From Plakobranchus ocellatus (Eukaryota; Mollusca; Gastropoda; Plakobranchidae), in assembly GCA_019648995.1 (NCBI GenBank), contig BLXT01002056.1, forward strand, positions 1,137,803-1,164,828: 27,026 bases of DNA, written 5' to 3'. The first letter of the stretch is position 1, and each line of letters starts with the position of its first letter. The notes beneath the pieces were generated by a model. That model saw only the letters and a list, made by a program, of their open reading frames with translations, was not told the origin of the DNA and made no database searches. Below are positions 12,347-23,130 of this stretch, in pieces. Position numbers and translations under genes: made by a program.

Positions 12347-15300
12347 ACACAAAGAAAAAGAGAGAGAACTTGAAGAATTAAAAGGTAGAGGGAGAGAGAG
12401 TTTTTTTTCACACAAAGAAAAAAGTAGAGAGAGAGGCAGAGAGGAGACATTAAAGACAGAAAAAAAAGAGAGCAGGAGAGGGAGAAAAGCAGAAGAAGCA
12501 AAGGATGGATGGAGGGAGAGAGAGAAGTAGAAGAAGCAAAAGATAGAGGGCGAGAGAGAGATTTTAAACAGAGAAAAAAAAAAAGTAGAGAGAGAGGCAG
12601 GGAGGAGAGAGAATAGACAGAGAAAGAGAGAGATAGAGAAAAGCAAAGAAGCAAAGGATAGAAAGAGGGGGAGAGGGAGAGAGAAAAGCAGAAGCAAAGC
12701 ATAGACAGGGGGAAAGAGATCTTTACACAGAAAGAATAGAGAGACAAAGGCAGAGGAGAGACAGAGAGAGATCTTTTCCCAGAAAGAATAGAGAGACAGA
12801 ACAGATGGAGGGGGAGGGGAGGGGCTCAAAAACTATGCAGTCTGACTATCATTATACTGTGACTCTTTGCTGCATCTTTACCCCCACCAGCCAGAGTTAA
12901 GCCAAATAGAGAAAGAGTACAGCATTTGATCCAGCAACTGCAAGGCCGACAAGCACAGCATTTTTGGCGCGGAATCACAAAGTTGAAATTTAAAAATTCT
13001 GGATTCAGATTTGGATCCCTAAGACACCAATCATAATACTTTGTTCCGTTTTTTTTTTTTTAACCTTTTATTTTTCTCTCATTCTGCCCAAACTTAGGCA
13101 GACTAGACATACCTAGAACTAAGAGATATCCAACCAAAAATGTATCCAATTTGATCAATGAATCCAGACTTTTAGTTGGTAATTAAAGTCAGGAGGCAAA
13201 GGCTCCTTTTAGTTTAACTGCAGGCAAACACAAAGCGAGCGCCATACACACTTCTCTGGTCCATATGCTGGGCAATCATAGGCTTGGCTTGAGGGTTGGG
13301 TGGACTAGACCTATGTGTGTGAACTAATGCACTTACCATGGTTTAATGTGAGAGGGTTATGGGGGATAAGGGAAGAGCATGATACTAGGCATCGACAAAT
13401 TTGATAATTTTAGGCAATGAGCCTAGATCTAAGCCTGTATAAATGTCAAGAAAAGTTTTGCCCTTAAGATTGTCGGGTAGAGGTAAATTTGGATGCTTAT
13501 CATTTTTTTTTTCTGATTTTCTTATCATTATAATCAAAATAAACAGATTCCATTCTTGTTATTTCAAAAATAAATTATATAATTGAAATAAAGAGAAAAT
13601 GCAACTCTCAAAATCTTTTTATAGCAATTATTAAGGCTGTCATTAAAAATGTGTTCCATTGTAATTGTAATGAAATTACATTTTAATGGCATTGCTAGTA
13701 AATATCAGTGTAAGATTTATTTATGTATAAGTTACAAGGCCTGAATGTATTATCTTAACACAAACCTGAAATTTAGGAAAGCTCTGAGAGTCCTTCAAGT
13801 ATGGTTCATAATCTTTGAGATAATCTTTCATGCTTGGTGTCTTTCCTCCAAGGACAGCCTGAGTTTAAAAAAGTTTTGAATGACAACAAGGAATCTAACA
13901 AAATAAATATAGCCCAACGATGGTTCAGTATACAAAAAATTACTAATAAAAATTCACTTTGACAAATGCCTTGACATTTTCAAAAATTCTCCAAAAAAAA
14001 AAAAAAAAAGGGTTTGTACGCTTTTCCTGGAGAATCATACATTAAAAAATAAAATTCCAAGCTATTGGTGTAACATGATTAGGCAGAAAAAAAATATAAC
14101 ATTACCAATGTAATGGCATGATCAAATAAATACCAAAATTATCCCACTAGATTTTTTTTCAATTAAAATTTATATTTCATTCAGTTGGCAGGCTACTTAT
14201 ACAATTTTTTTATGAACTCATAAAATGCAGCACTTTTTTTTACATTTTACATTTCAGAAAGTGTTGAGTGGCATATTGATGGATATTTTACGGGCTACCT
14301 TAAATCTAGAACAGGATGGCCGAGCTGCAGCCCATAGAAGTTTTAAAAACAGAAAAAAGGGTGGAAAAAAATCAGAATGATGTGAAATTCACATACGTTT
14401 AAACTTGAATAATGGCTACATTTTTTAAGAAACCCCCCCTCTTCCCAATTTTCCAATGTTTATAAAAGCAATTCTTTTAATATCAATAATCACTATGACA
14501 CTTTCACTCATTTCGTTCAAGACTAAAAAAAAACAATCCTCTATTGAAAGTGGAAAAAGATTTTCATATTATTATTTTTAAATAGCCTGATACAACTGAC
14601 AGGTGACTTTCAATGCAACAATTTATCGCATTCCTCACAAGTCAATGTTTTTTAACACTTTTTACCAGCTGGCGTAACATTTTATTGGCTCACCTTTCTT
14701 AAAAATGTTATAAGGTAAAAACTTCTTCAATTGATTTACCAAAAAATAAAAAATTCTAGTTATACTTGAGATCAAGAGAAACATTCTTACCATGCCTCTG
14801 AATACGACAAAAGTGGCTGATAGCAAGAAGTACATAAAGAAAAGTAAATCCACAGGTCGTTTCCAGATTTTAGGTGCCTGCAACAAAAATGTTTTAAAAA
14901 ACATCAATGAAATACATTTAATGTGATTTAAAGGTAAGAAAAAAAACCACTTAGGTACAACAATACAAAAGCCTCAGCCATGGTAATCTCTAATTCACAT
15001 CACTCTATCAATCTACAAATTTCTTACTTCAGAAACCTATAAAAGTAAGACAAATATGCTATAATGGGGTAAAAACAAAATATTTTACTATTGTACATCT
15101 GCAAATGAACTGTTAAATCCCATCTCCCAAGAATGAGACTGAGCAAAAAAAGAGACTGAACTATAAGTTGCATTATGGAATGACTATACCAATCATCTAA
15201 TTCTAAGGTCAAGATTGGTGCACAGGTGACTTATGGGGCCTGCTTTATACCGTTGCTGCAATCCTACTAGCCTCACAAACCTTAGAACTTTTGTGGATGA

Positions 15301-18300
15301 CTGCTTCCATGAATTGTGGCTGATGTTAAAATCTATCAAGGATACCTTCAAAATCATTTGAAGAACGTCTATAGCATCCTTGAGTGCACTTTCCACAACG
15401 CAATTCACTGAAAGCAGCTCTTTTGGGCCTGGCATTCAATGTATGACTTGCTCATTGAAGCTGTGATCACATGAAAAATTATGTAGATGCTGGGAAGGCC
15501 AACCGAGTTAGTACTACTATCTCGGGGGAAATTGTTTTGCCATATTATGCCAAGGATCTTTCTAAGATATGTGGAATGGTTCAGAGTTAGTCTTTTGGGA
15601 TGTTATTTATAAATTGTCTATGTTCACAGATGCTAGCCAGTATGATGAGGGCTACAGCTTGGAAGACCTTCATATTGACTTATGTGATTTTTATGGAGTC
15701 TAACAAAAGCAGTGCTAAAAGGTTACCTTGAGCACACATTTCTAGAGTGGGAGCCATCAGGATCAGTCAATTTGCACATTGCATTCAATGGCTTGCCCAC
15801 TGATAGCTCAGTATATAGCTTTCATGAGGCAAACTGATGCACCACCTGTTTTCTTCATGCTGACTGCACAGGCCCCAGAAAACATAGTGTTGCATGGCCA
15901 CTTTTGAGGCAGCATTGAGAGCTCCGTTGTCAGCACACAGAAGTTCATTGATAGCATGTGTTGAAACCTTGGTTTCCATTTGAAGCCTCCTGAGGTTGAA
16001 GACTGATCCATCTGACAGTAATGAGTGTGTCTGAATGCACCCATCAGCATGGCCCAGAATATGAGCCTAAACAAAAAAAGGGAGCAAGAACTCAGCCCTG
16101 CTTACCTCCAATCAAGGCTAAAAATGGTGCTGGGGCCTCCTTGATTTCTTGGATTCTGGAATTACCATAGCATAGCAATAAAAATCCTGAAACATCCATT
16201 CTTGGACATATTTTTCCAAAGGCCCCCCTCTGCAAATTGTCAAAAGCCTTGGACTGCTTGACGTAATAATAGAGGCCAACATTTTTCCTGGAGTGTCTAG
16301 TAGCAAAACATGTTAATTGGTGCAAACGGCTTTCGTCTAAAGTTTGAATGCAACATCCGACACAGAAATGGTCTCTAGAGAAATAAGTATATTATATCTG
16401 TTTGATATTTTGAAATCAAAACAATGAGGAAACAAGATAAGATAAAAAGATCTCCCACACAAAACATTTAATCCAAATTCTTACCTCTAGAAAAGATCTT
16501 GCTTGGACAGGTCGTCTATGCATATAATATCCAATAGCTAAAATTGGCAGCACAATGATAGGAGCATTGAGATAAATAGCTGACTTGTCATTGGGAGTTT
16601 CTGAAAATGAAAATCAATAAAACCATGAAAAAAAAACCACAAAGAGAGTCTGCCAAAGTGCATAAATTCATCATCATCAGATACCTTGTCTGGAACAGAC
16701 ATTGGCAACTGAGAATTCCTCCACTCAAACCTATTCTCAGTTAACCTAATAAGGTTGTTGTTGCTTCCCTTGCCTGTTGCCGATAATTTAAGACTTTTAA
16801 TAAAAGTTATTCTCTGGCTTTTTTTTTTATGTTGCCTTTTATTGTATGACCTAGATTTTGAGGATGAGGGTACAACTTTCAAAAAAATTCTTCAGTATCC
16901 AGGCCGTAAGCCTGACAGTGTTTAAGATTTGGTAAATGATGATATTGGACTAATGGCAGCGAGCAGGGAGATATTTTTTTTTCATCTTTGAGAGTTGAAG
17001 GTCATTGATTAGCTTCTCATATTATATTTTGTTGTTATGGAAATGTCTGTGGTTGCATATGTAAATTAGGTTAATACCTTGTATAAATGCCTGTTAAAAT
17101 GTTCTGGCATTATAATTCATATTCTTGTGAGACATTCTAAATTCCTGCAAGTGAATGTGAATATTCCTCTGAGCAAAATTTGGGGTTGGCAGGCCTGATA
17201 CAGTGTAACAATAAATGGTGCAATGTTGTTATTTCGTGAAATTGTTATTGTACAAGGGACATCACTCCAATAAACAAGCTTTGCCTGAAAGGGTGCTCAG
17301 TCCTTGTGGATAACATTTCAGGCTCTATTTTATGGGATCAACTCAAAGTGCTAGAGAAAGCCCTAGGCCTAGTGAATAAAAACAAACTCAAACCATAAGC
17401 CTAACCCCCCACACATACATACACAACAAATTTTTTTATAGTTACCAATTACTTTATTAATAACCTTGACTGAATACTCAGTTATTATTTATGAAGATCA
17501 CAGGAATGTAGGTCGCATGCTTATGCAGCCAAAGGGTATGTTATAGATCTGCCGGTACCAAGTAAACCATTCTCATGTACACAATTACATAGTCCCAAGG
17601 AAAGCTAACAAAGAATGATGTGACAAGAAAGGCACACTTAGATGCAGATCGACGGCTTCTGCTTCTTTATCACCAAATTACTGCGAGCATGAAAAGACTA
17701 TACTCTAAATCATGTAACTTCGTTTGCAAGTGAGCACTACATGCACATCCCTATGCACTGACCACAAGCATCAATGCCATGAAGTTGAGTTCATGCCACA
17801 GGAGCAATGTAGCACCATGACATTAACACTAAAGCTACTCTGTTCTCTTACTCAGCAAATTGGATACTTGGATACATAAGCCATATTGATAGTAATGAAA
17901 ATAAAAATTGTTCTACGCAATTCAGATATGTAAAGGCATATATAGGCACCAGTCATTGATAGATTGTGATCCAAAGGGTCGGAAGTGAAAGAGTTAAAGC
18001 CAGAAGTGCTTATGTGCTAAAAGATTTCCCAACATATAGTAAAATTATAGAAAAATTTCACATGGAAATATTATTCACTCTTTTTTTTGTCCACCAAAAT
18101 TGTGAAAAACAGAATCTCTAGTTTTGGCGATTTAAAAAAAAAAAGTTTCTAGCAAAAACCGGAAAGGTGGCACCCATGTCAGAAGCTCAGTTATATTAAC
18201 ACTTTAAAAAGCAACTTACGTGTAACTAACGCAGGCATCAAAACAACATACATATTTAGAAGGGATCCTGCCCAGAATAATGTTACTTCTCGATGACTGT

Positions 18301-21300
18301 CTCTGAAAAACAAACAATCAAAAATTATCTTTAGCATTTAAGATGACCATAGACTTAGTTTAACTTTGTAGTGTATATCTTTGACAAAATGGGAAAGCAT
18401 GCACTGTAAGAGTTATATCCAAACACTAACACTTGATTAAGCCAGTGCATTTAAAAATACCCTCACATTTGTTTAAGAGAATGAACTTGTTAAGATGTAA
18501 AGATATACCTGGGTCATAAAAGGCATATCTGAGGTTCATATTGAAATTTTGTAACTTCTACAGTCCAGATTAAATATAAACCTTGCAGGTTTTAGACTAT
18601 GGCTGACATATTATTGTAAAACATTTAGACCAATACAAACAAAAAGAGAAAAAGCTGGAAATAATTTTTAAGTATCTTGCGGTATTGAGCAATTGCCAAA
18701 AGGTGGACCCCAAAATTGTATCATGTTTTTTACTGCATTTTGAAAAAGAGAATCTCCAATTATAAAATGGAAAAGCCCAATTGAGTATCAGTGAGGTAAT
18801 ATTCATGCAGACTTGGATAGCAAGAGTAGATCCATGTAAAAAAAAAAAAAATTTCTGTGCCTCTTCACTTGGTGGTGAATGAGGGTAATTTGTTGATGGA
18901 TGACCACTTGTTTGAGATTTTGAAATAAAAATTCAATTTAACTTTAAAAATCACAGCAAAGTATGAATGCAAAGAACAGTAATAATAATACTACTACTAT
19001 CAATCTCAAATTCCAAATGTTTAATGAACTACCTGCGAACATAAAGTGCAATTGCAGCTAGGTACAAAATAAGATGTGCAGTTCCATTCCAATAAGTTGA
19101 AACAACACCATGAGAAGTCTTCATCAATGGCTCGACGCCTGTGGCAAGAGTGGTTGCATTGAAGCTTGGAATGTAGCCATCCAGCTCCAGTACAAGTACA
19201 AGTCCTGGCAAGGCATCATAGCAGAGCAGGCTGAAAACTGAAAGGAAAAAGGTTTGAAAATAAAACTTTGTGCACTGAATTTGAAAACTTGAGAAAGCTT
19301 AAGCTTAAGGATGAATCGCATATCCTCAAGCACTTTAATGTATTTTGTTCTTGACAGCATGAAAAGATGATTTTTCACTAATAAAAAACATATGAAGTTC
19401 TTAAGGGCAATTAAAGGAATGCCACAAGGAAAGTTTTAAAAAGCCTGAAAACTTTTACAAATTTGCAATTATCAATTTACCAATTTTAATAGCAGGCTCG
19501 CAAAGACCTATTGAGGAAATAACAAAAATCTCAGTGCAACAAAAGAGGACAACCTGTAACATGCTGAAGGCTAGAAAAATCTGGTGATAAAAAGCAAAAA
19601 AGTCAGATTTTCAGCTTCAGCAGGAAGGTTGGCCTCACAGTTTTAATAATTGATTCAAAAAGCTTGAATTGCAACCAGTGACTCTATCACTTCAGATCGT
19701 TTTCTATGTGTTTGTGACTACAAAATGTCTTTTATTGTAGCAGCAGGAACATGAACATGAATAGCTAGTTCACATTAAGGTGATCTCAGTCTTTCAGGTC
19801 AAGTTGAACCCACAAAAGAAGCGTACCTTAGTGCTTATATAAATCTGGTATCTGAGAAAGTGTATCTTTGGCTTTGAATTTGGTATTGAAGGCATTGGGA
19901 AGATGTGCAGTAAACCATTACATCACTTCTAGTACTTCCCAAGTTATTTCTACTTCATTGCAAACCAAAACTGAGCCCTAAATGAAAGAGTAAATTTTTA
20001 CTTTACCACCAGTTTATCTTTGACTACCAACAAAATCATTCCATGGAGAGGTCAGTCACAATAAAATTAATAGAGCCGCTTTAAACAATACAATGCGATT
20101 TTTCATTTTCAAGTGTAAGTGACACATAAAACAACAAAAGGAAAACATCAATTCATAGTCAACAGTGAGACAAAGTTTAGAGCCCAAACATATAAGTGCG
20201 GACTATTTTTGGCAAGACATTTTTCATAACTTTTTGAACTCTTGGATAGAAAGCTTTTTTTATTACATGATTTTGGTGTTTTTTATGTAAATTTCTAATG
20301 TGTGAATCTCAAAGCGCTTTGCAAATAAAACATTTGTGAATACAATCCATTACTTTTTTTTATTACAACTACTAGAACAGATCAAATGGAATTTTTTTAC
20401 TAAAACATCACAATCACTTTGGGTTTTAAAATGATGCGCATATATGTTTTATAAAATGTTATATCAAGGCTGCTAAATAATACGAATGGCTCTCCCATTT
20501 GGCAACTGGTCTTAAACTTTTCATCAAGATTTGTAGTTTTAAAAAAGCGGAGGTATTTTACTCTTTTCTTTTATCAAAGGAACTTAACCCAGCCTCCCTA
20601 CATTTTGTCAGAAAGTTGGTTCGATAATAAAAATTTACCAATTAAATTTTGCATTCCTTGCTGAATTAAAAGAAAATCTTTAACTCACTGGCTACTTTAC
20701 CCACAATGTTTGAGGGAAAATATTGTGGACCACAAAATACCAATCCTGCAACTCTTGCGGGTTCCAATTTCCTAATTTTTTTCCCTAGTAAATAGCGCAA
20801 CAGTCGCGGTATAAGTTACGACGTCCATTAGCTTAGCCATTTAGCTTTCGATTGATAAAGGCGAAGTTTGTTTAGAACAATTAGTATGAGCAGGAGAGCA
20901 ATTTTATAACACCTCCAGCAGCTACCACTATTACCAGTCTCCAACTGATTTCTAGATGGAGTCTCATAGATTTAGATAATGATGAAAGTTTAGATATTGA
21001 TAGCATCATGGGAAATGTATAAGATCCACATTATGAACTCCCAAAGCATAAAAAGGCCAAGTCTAGTCTCCCCAAAGGTAGAGGGAAAGGAAAAGGTAGG
21101 GGCGAAAATCGTGTCCCACTTTGGACAAGTCTAGATCTAAACCCTAGCCTCAAGTTGGAGCTAGATCTAAATCAATATCTATATCTTAAAAAATCAACCA
21201 AGTGACATAATTTTTTTTGTAATGTAATCTTTATTATCTTGAAAAAGTATGGTACAAATTTCATAGGTATATTTTCACTAACAAATGCACAGTGATTTTT

Positions 21301-22983
21301 TTCCCCCCGAAATGTCTGGTACACAGGGAATTGTTATGGAAAAAAAAATCTGGCAGTCAGTGAGTTAAAGTTGCCTATGAACGTTTTCATTTTCTTTTGT
21401 TTCAAATTCCACTGTGACAAAATCTATAGAGACACATTCAAAGACTAAGTTTTGCTATTCATTTCTCTGTTAAAATGCTCTCAATTTTATGAATATTAAA
21501 TCCTAACTTTGCTCCAAATTTTAATGCTCTGTTTTTTAACCAAAATTTTCTCAAAAAATAATTCAAACACTACATGAAAAATACATAAATTTGGAGGATG
21601 ATGGCCGAATTTTAGATTGTTTGGGACAGTGATGCAAAGAAAATGTGTTTCTTATTGCATAATTAAAAGTTATGGAATGACAAATTGAAAAGCTGTCGGA
21701 TAACTTCCGTTCATTTTCCTTTCATGTGTGTAGGCCTATTTGGAAATCTTGCCATTCCGTGAAGATTTCAATCTGATCTTAGATCAAGGTCAAATCTGGT
21801 CCTCTAGATTAAACTTAAAGAAGACATATTTGAATGGTCTTATAAATGTAGGCCCTATCTAGAATCTCCAGAATAAGAACTTTACCTACATCTTGATCTA
21901 GGTAGAATCTAGATCTACGTCTAGATAGATCTTGATATAACTAGATCTAGATAACATTTGTACATTTTAAAAAGTAATTAATTTGGGATAGTCCGGTGAC
22001 AGGGTCAAGACTTCTATAAATTTCTACATCTACCTTCAGCAGCTGACAATGAAACGAAGGGGTTGGAGGTGTAAAATGGTCATGAGAAAGGCCCTATGGG
22101 TAATCCTTACCATCTGTGGTCCTTTCAAGTTACTGTGTGTTTTGTTTTTGCCTACCAGTAGGGTAATTTAACACTGACAAAATGAACTGGTTTTAGTTCA
22201 TATAAGGTCCGATCAAGAAATAATGCGAGAGATCTCAAGAAATTGACTTTCATTTTCACACTATCGCTTTTATTTCTAAATTGGACAAATCAACTAAAAC
22301 TCATGCCATTTTGTCAGTTGGCACTTTTTAGTTTGTTCCCACCCCTTTTTATATAGAGCTATCTATACTATCCGATCTAGATCTAGCTCTAGCTTCATAA
22401 GTTATCGACGAAATGAAGAGGTTTCAGGCTAAGTTATAGTGAAAATAGAATTATTTTCACACAAAATCTACACAATTTCGTGCTTTTTTGTTTGCTTTTA
22501 TCGAAAAACATAGCGCTAGATCTATAAAAGTCGGGGTCAAAACGAATGAAAAAGCGCCTCTCAATTTTTTTATGTTTCTTAAATTACCAAGTTGTATGAA
22601 AGTTGCACTTTTTACATTGTAACTTGGGAACGCCCTCCATTTTACGCAGTAACATATGGAGGTAGATCTAGATCTATCTAGAAGTTGCTTGGCTTGTCCC
22701 CAGATTATCCCAATATGATTAATTTTTAAACCTACTAATTTTACTATAAAAATAAAAATTGTTTAATTTTGAAAGCCTTACTGTATACAAAGGGGTCTAC
22801 CCTTTTAAAGAAGCGCCTGAAAAGGAGAATCGTGAGGAGAAGCGCAACCAAAATAAGGGCAAGACCAGCAAGTAAAGCAGAACGTTCGGACTTGAAAATG
22901 TTCAGTCGATCCAAAGCGACGAGAATTGGCCATGACAACAGCGACATGATGCTTACACCCAATACAACGTATTTTGCACTCAT
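9638..22983 (-). CDS. TM6SF-family multipass membrane protein, 8 coding exons, frameshift in exon 7
   Basis: Joined exons (minus strand): 22983-22782, 19237-19033, 18302-18220, 16600-16485, 14877-14791, 13858-13766, 11044-10933, 9913-9638; about 390 codons if the exon 7 shift is bridged, against roughly 370 in human TM6SF1/2. Seen: every intron is GT-AG, phases agree, and an in-frame TAG at 23002-23004 precedes the ATG. Family-like blocks in order are DPFVY, WNGTAH, KRPVDLL...VFRGM, EPYLKD, MYGLLYPG...HGGAAAQ and VPQLFALWCLRDPE. Hydrophobic segments recur through nearly every exon, as expected for a protein of about ten helices with two EXPERA domains. Possible N-glycosylation sites are N94 (NAT) and N118 (NGT). 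Known: TM6SF2 acts in the ER-Golgi in lipoprotein lipidation; TM6SF1 is endolysosomal. Inferred: a membrane sterol/lipid-handling role here. Exon 7 contains a frameshift, so this copy may be broken or the assembly wrong. Family assignment is firm; which vertebrate paralogue is closer is not resolved. Confidence 0.9.
9914..10932 (-). other. Intron 7 of TM6SF
   Basis: About 1 kb, GT-AG. The part at 10180-10700 is less AT-rich than its surroundings and reads like old inserted DNA, but I find no inverted ends, transposase or reverse transcriptase motif in it. Confidence 0.6.
10933..11044 (-). CDS. TM6SF exon 7, frame-disrupted
   Basis: 112 bases, bounded by a good acceptor (TTTGCCCAG) and donor (CAG|GTGAGC). 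In the frame delivered by exon 6 the first 12 codons read ALAYLYFYLAYY, matching the family's MLAYMFYSVPYF, but the frame then ends at TGA (10969-10967). From about 11010 a different frame reads TMYGLLYPGQHWMADWSL and on to HGGAAAQ, matching the family's ALYGLVVPG...GGLAQAQ and joining exon 8 in phase 0. The length is 3n+1 between two phase-0 junctions, so it cannot be translated through as written. The helix is also about three residues short at the break. Confidence 0.8.
12124..12836 (+). repeat. Degenerate purine-rich (GA) minisatellite in intron 6
   Basis: About 700 bases are almost all A and G on the plus strand. A degenerate unit recurs irregularly: GAAGCAAAAGATAGAGGG, then GAGAGAGAT, then TTTTACAGAGAAAAAAAGT, then AGAGAGAGGCAGAGAGGAG, with starts near 12208, 12373, 12495, 12534, 12648 and 12691. 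On the transcribed (minus) strand this is a long polypyrimidine tract inside the intron just before exon 7. The minus-strand open frames of about 200 codons here (runs of Ser, Leu, Phe) are by-products of the composition, not genes. Confidence 0.9.
12304..12345 (+). repeat. Poly(A) run of 42
   Basis: An uninterrupted run of 42 A inside the purine tract, followed by CACACA. It could be the expanded tail of an old retroposon or simple slippage growth. Length is unreliable in sequencing. Confidence 0.95.
13766..13858 (-). CDS. TM6SF exon 6
   Basis: 31 complete codons between acceptor AACTCAG and donor CAG|GTTTGT. It is a mostly polar loop containing YEPYLKDSQSFPKFQ, aligned with human FQEPYLKDPAAYPKIQ. 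Phase 0 at both ends, which sets the frame in which exon 7 should be read. Confidence 0.95.
14791..14877 (-). CDS. TM6SF exon 5
   Basis: 29 complete codons between acceptor TTGCAG and donor ATG|GTAAGA. The block KRPVDLLFFMYFLLSATF followed by VVFRGM is close to the human RRPFDLMLVVCLL...FCLFRGL and is one of the clearest family signatures in the gene. Phase 0 at both ends. Confidence 0.95.
15190..16330 (-). mobile_element. Decayed LINE (non-LTR) reverse transcriptase in intron 4
   Basis: Broken reading frames on the minus strand keep the order of a LINE RT. KAFD of motif A is at 16250-16239, and GGKQG, the GxxQG of motif B, is at 16109-16095. CADN, a degraded xADD catalytic box, is at 15937-15926 in the context ELLCADNGAL. 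C-terminal signatures follow: LRKILGIIWQN near 15566-15534 and KVSLIDFNISHNSWKQ at 15348-15301. All lie in the same orientation as the host gene, within intron 4. Stops and frameshifts between every block, plus the substituted catalytic Asp, show it is dead and old. The clade is not resolved: the C-terminal motifs are shared by a family common in molluscs, fish and other animals. Confidence 0.85.
16485..16600 (-). CDS. TM6SF exon 4
   Basis: The acceptor TTTTCAG ends at 16601 and the donor GAG|GTAAGA starts at 16484. The split codon C|AA gives Gln164. It encodes a polar loop, a helix around APIIVLPILAIGYYM and a basic stretch HRRPVQARSFLE. The similarity to human TM6SF1 is moderate but the position, hydrophobicity and phase all fit. 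It leaves phase 0. Confidence 0.85.
16669..16708 (-). repeat. LINE 3'-tail fragment in intron 3
   Basis: These 40 bases match 23625-23664 at all but two or three positions. On the minus strand both read GACAAGGTAYCTGATGATGATG, ending in a TGA trinucleotide run, as short microsatellite-like 3' tails of some non-LTR elements do. The second copy lies at the 3' end of an identifiable RT fragment, so this is probably a 5'-truncated insertion. How far it extends towards 16900 cannot be told here. Confidence 0.65.
16709..18219 (-). other. Remainder of intron 3
   Basis: Noncoding. A 20-base TTAA-anchored word at 17978-17997 resembles one at 6198 (see findings). No exon or further protein remnant is recognisable. 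Confidence 0.5.
18220..18302 (-). CDS. TM6SF exon 3
   Basis: A short exon of 83 bases between acceptor TTTTTCAG and donor CAC|GTAAGT. The split codon AG|A gives Arg136. It encodes a short charged stretch (RDSHREV) and a helix beginning LFWAGSLLNMYVV, matching the family block around LYWVGSIIMSVVV. It leaves phase 1. Confidence 0.88.
19033..19237 (-). CDS. TM6SF exon 2
   Basis: The acceptor TTTCAG ends at 19238 and the donor AG|GTAGTT starts at 19032. The split codon A|TT gives Ile68, restoring the block DPFVYIFSLL. It continues through a helix ending VLVLELDGYIPSF, which aligns with the human stretch LIIGLEQDGIIDGF, a lumenal-type loop with NATT, and the strongly conserved SHGVVSTYWNGTAHL block that starts the next helix. 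It leaves phase 2. Confidence 0.92.
20684..21364 (+). mobile_element. Internally deleted piggyBac-like element with transposase N-terminal remnant
   Basis: 681 bp flanked by TTAA at 20680-20683 and 21365-21368. The ends are inverted: CTCACTGGCTACT at the left, and CTCACTGACTGCC read from the right on the opposite strand. Inside, about 20965-21190, a plus-strand frame gives an acidic stretch DLDNDESLDIDSIM, a stop, then DPHYELPKHKKAK and a basic linker KGRGKGKGRG. Acidic stretch, a DPxYE-type motif and a basic region in this order resemble the disordered N-terminus of piggyBac transposases. The DDE catalytic domain is absent, so the copy cannot move by itself. Superfamily assignment rests on TTAA plus this remnant. 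Confidence 0.7.
22105..22340 (+). mobile_element. Small MITE, copy A (right end eroded)
   Basis: It begins CCTTACCATCTGTGGTCC and is colinear with the reverse complement of 25439-25681. Shared interior words include GTTACTG, GTTTTGTTT, AAGGTCCGATC (22204-22214), TTTCATTTTCAC and GGACAAATCAACTA (22283-22296). Over the first 52 bases 39 are identical. The right terminal repeat is no longer recognisable, so the end coordinate is approximate. No coding capacity. Confidence 0.75.
22782..22983 (-). CDS. TM6SF exon 1 (start codon, codons 1-67 plus one base)
   Basis: It begins MSAKYVVLGVS with A at -3 of the ATG and an in-frame stop seven codons upstream, which fixes the start. It encodes two hydrophobic helices (about residues 5-24 and 36-56), then an arginine/lysine-rich RRFFKR turn and the family motif DPFVY. 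The donor reads ACA|GTAAGG at 22781, leaving phase 1. Confidence 0.9.
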
Positions 22984-23122
22984 GATTTCTTTAATTTCAG
23001 ACTACAGGCAACAATATTTTGATGACAACTAGATCTATGTTTATTTCGGAGCAAAAAATATTGTCTTAACTCCAGGACTGTGTTGATCAGAGTCCCTGAG
23101 CCCTCAATGAGGATGCACCGTC

Positions 23123-23130
23123 ATATATAC
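23123..23130 (-). promoter_or_regulatory. Candidate TATA box upstream of TM6SF
   Basis: Minus strand GTATATAT, about 140 bases before the ATG. A start site about 30 bases downstream would give a leader near 110 bases, and the only ATG in that stretch on the minus strand is the chosen start codon. It is weak evidence in AT-rich DNA; an additional upstream noncoding exon cannot be excluded. Confidence 0.25.

Larger units (their letters stand above)
19238..22781 (-). other. Intron 1 of TM6SF
   Basis: 3.5 kb, GT-AG. It contains two DNA elements annotated separately (20684-21364 and 22105-about 22340) and a high local density of TCTAGATC-type words between about 21100 and 22690. The rest (19238-20679, 21369-22104) shows no recognisable feature. 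Confidence 0.75.

Noticed and set aside
12124..12829. Two overlapping minus-strand open frames of about 200 codons rich in Ser, Leu and Phe
   Set aside because: They are the translation of a purine minisatellite and a 42-base A run; no domain, and they lie inside a TM6SF intron.
16538..16882. Minus-strand 114-codon open frame
   Set aside because: It straddles exon 4, its acceptor and the LINE tail; in the part over exon 4 it is in the wrong frame for the family.
17824..17997. A short TTAA element bounded by TTAACACTAAAGC and GAAAGAGTTAA
   Set aside because: The two ends do not match each other as an inverted repeat.
22769..23032. Plus-strand 87-codon frame over exon 1
   Set aside because: Antisense shadow of TM6SF exon 1.
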